Below, in pieces: positions 62,498-64,000 of a stretch of 64,000 nt of DNA. A program made the position numbers and the translations under genes. The notes beneath the pieces were generated by a model. It saw only the letters and a list, made by a program, of their open reading frames with translations. It searched no databases and had not been told where the DNA came from. Position 1 is the stretch's first letter. Every line of letters begins with the position of its first letter. The DNA comes from Flaviaestuariibacter sp. (GTDB lineage Bacteria > Bacteroidota > Bacteroidia > Chitinophagales > Chitinophagaceae): positions 62,001 through 126,000 of the forward strand of contig JAOQAI010000008.1 of NCBI GenBank assembly GCA_025963645.1, in the 5' to 3' direction.

Positions 62498-62953
62498 CTA
62501 TATTTTAATGCGTTTGTCTAATTGGAAAGGTTGTATATCTATAATCCTTACTGCCCCAAAGGTCTTTGCCAATGGGTTTAAAATAAAATTATATTCCGAA
62601 GGAATGATGGTAGAAGGAACCCGAAATGCTATAATGGAAGCATCCTGTAGTAAAGCACTGCCAAATAATTTTGTTTCTTCCGGTGAAGGCACCCCCTGCC
62701 AATTGGCCGGCAATAGATCAGGGTCAATCAATTTCCAACCTTTTTGCGGCATCTCATATACCGTAAAAGAAAGAGAAGCCGGCATTTCTTCGAGCCGCAC
62801 ATTCGCCGTGTATTCCAATACGCTCAGGGATTTTGATTCCGACGTATAAATGCAGGGGGTTCCGATCTTATTCCAACGGCCGCCATGCAGCTTTGCGCCC
62901 TCCCCGGTTAGTTGATCCGCAAAGCGGGTATGTCCCAAATGATAAACCAACAT
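62498..62953 (-). CDS. RES-domain toxin (NAD+-degrading)
   Basis: 151 residues. RES family: Arg near RFADQLTGEGA, LHGGRWNKIGTPCIYTS with the conserved Arg-Trp-Asn, and IIPSEYNFILNPLA with the late Ser-Glu/Asn. Known RES toxins cleave NAD+ by phosphorolysis. Its start overlaps the antitoxin stop by one base (TGATG), which is typical of the type II Xre-RES module. Confidence 0.9.
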   Translation of the reverse strand: MLVYHLGHTRFADQLTGEGAKLHGGRWNKIGTPCIYTSESKSLSVLEYTANVRLEEMPASLSFTVYEMPQKGWKLIDPDLLPANWQGVPSPEETKLFGSALLQDASIIAFRVPSTIIPSEYNFILNPLAKTFGAVRIIDIQPFQLDKRIKI

Positions 62954-63426
62954 CAGCTGTAAACGCCATACTCTATGCGGCCAATTAAATGCTTGACTTC
63001 TTCCATGCCATAGAGTGTGTCCAGCATTTGCAGTGGCGACACACCGCCTAAAGAGGTATTGCTTACTTTCATCCAGCTATTAAAGCCATCTTTATTTCCA
63101 AAAACCTGGTAGCCGTAGGAGTAAATGTCTGCCAATAGCAAAATGCGTTCGCTGATAGACACATCGAACTTTTCTTTTCCTTTTTTATTATGAAGTGTTG
63201 CTTTAGCAACCGAAAGCACTTTTGCCAGGGTTTCATAATCCAGGCCGGTCTGCTCTTTGAGGTTTTCCAATTCTTCCTTAGAAATACCCTCCTTGATGGC
63301 ATCTATCTTTTGATAGCTGCTCCACATATAAACCGGAATTACTTTGGTCTTCGTCTTTTCGGCAGTTACCTTTTTCAAGGGGTTTAACGACCGGTATTGA
63401 ACTGCCGCCTCTTCTACCTTTGTCAT
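62953..63426 (-). CDS. Xre/ParS-type antitoxin of the RES toxin
   Basis: 157 residues. An N-terminal Xre-like HTH (about residues 45-85; LDYETLAKVLSVAKATLHNK) and a C-terminal DUF2384 toxin-binding part (ILLLADIYSYGYQVFGNKDGFNSWM, GVSPLQMLDTLYGMEEV). It should bind and inhibit the toxin and repress the operon. First gene of the pair; no operator was identified. Confidence 0.9.
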   Translation of the reverse strand: MTKVEEAAVQYRSLNPLKKVTAEKTKTKVIPVYMWSSYQKIDAIKEGISKEELENLKEQTGLDYETLAKVLSVAKATLHNKKGKEKFDVSISERILLLADIYSYGYQVFGNKDGFNSWMKVSNTSLGGVSPLQMLDTLYGMEEVKHLIGRIEYGVYS

Positions 63427-63481
63427 AAATCTAATTTTACACTAAGGTAAGTAAATATTTATACTATTCAAAATAGAACAT

Positions 63482-63505
63482 AAAAAAACCATCTTTCGAT
63501 GGTTT
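63482..63505 (-). terminator. Terminator after metK
   Basis: 8-bp perfect stem AAACCATC (63486-63493 with 63498-63505), loop TTTC, then six T on the minus strand, 7 bp past the metK stop. Confidence 0.88.
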
Positions 63506-63511
63506 AAAAAA

Positions 63512-64000
63512 TTATAATCCAAAAGCCTTTTTTACTTTGGAAACGTAATCAAGTTTTTCCCAAGTGAATAGTTCCACTTTTTTGGTAATTGTCTTACCAC
63601 CCGGCTGCGAAAACTCCTTGGTTACTATTTCCGGCTTACGACCCATATGCCCGTATGCAGCGGTTTCACTATAGATCGGGTTGCGCAATTTCAGGCGCTG
63701 TTCAATAAAGTAAGGACGCATATCAAACACTTCCTGCACGATATTGCCGATCTCACCGTCGGTTAAATCAACCTTGGCTGTACCATAAGTTACAACGTTG
63801 ATGCTGGTAGGTTGCGCAACGCCGATCGCGTAAGAAACCTGCACCAAAACCTCATCGCAAACACCCGCGGCTACCAAGTTCTTGGCAATGTGACGCGTTG
63901 CATAAGCCGCGGAGCGATCCACCTTGGATGGGTCTTTACCACTAAAAGCACCACCACCATGAGCACCTTTACCGCCGTATGTATCAACAATGATCTTACG
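63512..64000 (-). CDS. metK: S-adenosylmethionine synthetase, C-terminal part
   Basis: Partial: the frame is open through the right edge, so the N-terminal two thirds are missing. The visible ~162 codons include [20 protein letters not shown] near the edge (the conserved Gly-rich loop), [20 protein letters not shown], and the C-terminal domain [14 protein letters not shown]. It makes AdoMet from methionine and ATP. Several AdoMet-dependent enzymes occur in the window (trmH, prmA, rlmB), but that is general. Confidence 0.96.
   Translation of the reverse strand, partial: RKIIVDTYGGKGAHGGGAFSGKDPSKVDRSAAYATRHIAKNLVAAGVCDEVLVQVSYAIGVAQPTSINVVTYGTAKVDLTDGEIGNIVQEVFDMRPYFIEQRLKLRNPIYSETAAYGHMGRKPEIVTKEFSQPGGKTITKKVELFTWEKLDYVSKVKKAFGL

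Overview
This window is ordinary chromosome from a Bacteroidota bacterium, most likely a member of the Chitinophagaceae. The evidence is gene content and order (parA-parB-DUF5683-dapB, a GlmU-like protein next to type B L31, a GSCFA protein, DUF4199, SDR-type threonine dehydrogenase, YpdA), -7 boxes of the form TAnnTTTG before many genes, no obvious Shine-Dalgarno sequences, and moderate G+C. The family-level placement is inference from protein character; no rRNA gene is present.

Layout. 1-3222: the 3' end of mltG, a BrkB-type membrane protein, two thioredoxin-fold proteins, trmH and tRNA-Pro(GGG). 3349-9141: a same-strand run with a dihydroorotase-like protein, DUF4199, two glycosyltransferases, gmhA and a heptose nucleotidyltransferase/HAD fusion (surface glycan and ADP/GDP-heptose precursors). 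9202-11468: a secreted protein, then an IS481-type element lying against the lepA terminator. 11486-13273: lepA. 13403-19034: an AT-rich surface-polysaccharide patch (frameshifted FkbM methyltransferase, Gtf3-like transferase, flippase, SAM methyltransferase, GT-B-like protein). 18997-24818: tpiA, GlmU-like protein, L31, YajQ, a barrel protein and a metallophosphoesterase, all on the minus strand. 24937-30745: MBL-fold hydrolase, parAB, DUF5683, dapB, threonine dehydrogenase (minus) and kdsA. 30747-38589: Tex, pyruvate dehydrogenase E1 beta, SemiSWEET, M15-like peptidase, thiolase, YpdA and YceI. 38672-44208: phosphatase, a low-complexity protein, a TonB-dependent receptor and dnaG. 45301-52394: a carbohydrate cluster (GH5-like hydrolase, galK, galM, a GH1-RmlD fusion and a glycosyltransferase). 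52654-58484: an M48 lipoprotein, plsY, prmA, pnp and rpsO. 58970-64000: miaE, GSCFA, HMG-CoA lyase, rlmB, a RES/Xre toxin-antitoxin pair and the 3' part of metK.

No large anti-phage or secretion system is visible. The least explained structure is repetitive DNA: a run of exact 21-bp periods between rpsO and miaE that is open in register on both strands; several short intergenic tracts with a 7-bp period, mostly just upstream of minus-strand genes; and three GC-rich palindromic elements inside or at the ends of reading frames. Other points of interest are a dihydroorotase homologue lacking catalytic residues, a glycosidase-reductase fusion, promoters placed so close to ATG that leaderless mRNAs are predicted, and a candidate very short minus-strand RNA between tex and pdhB.
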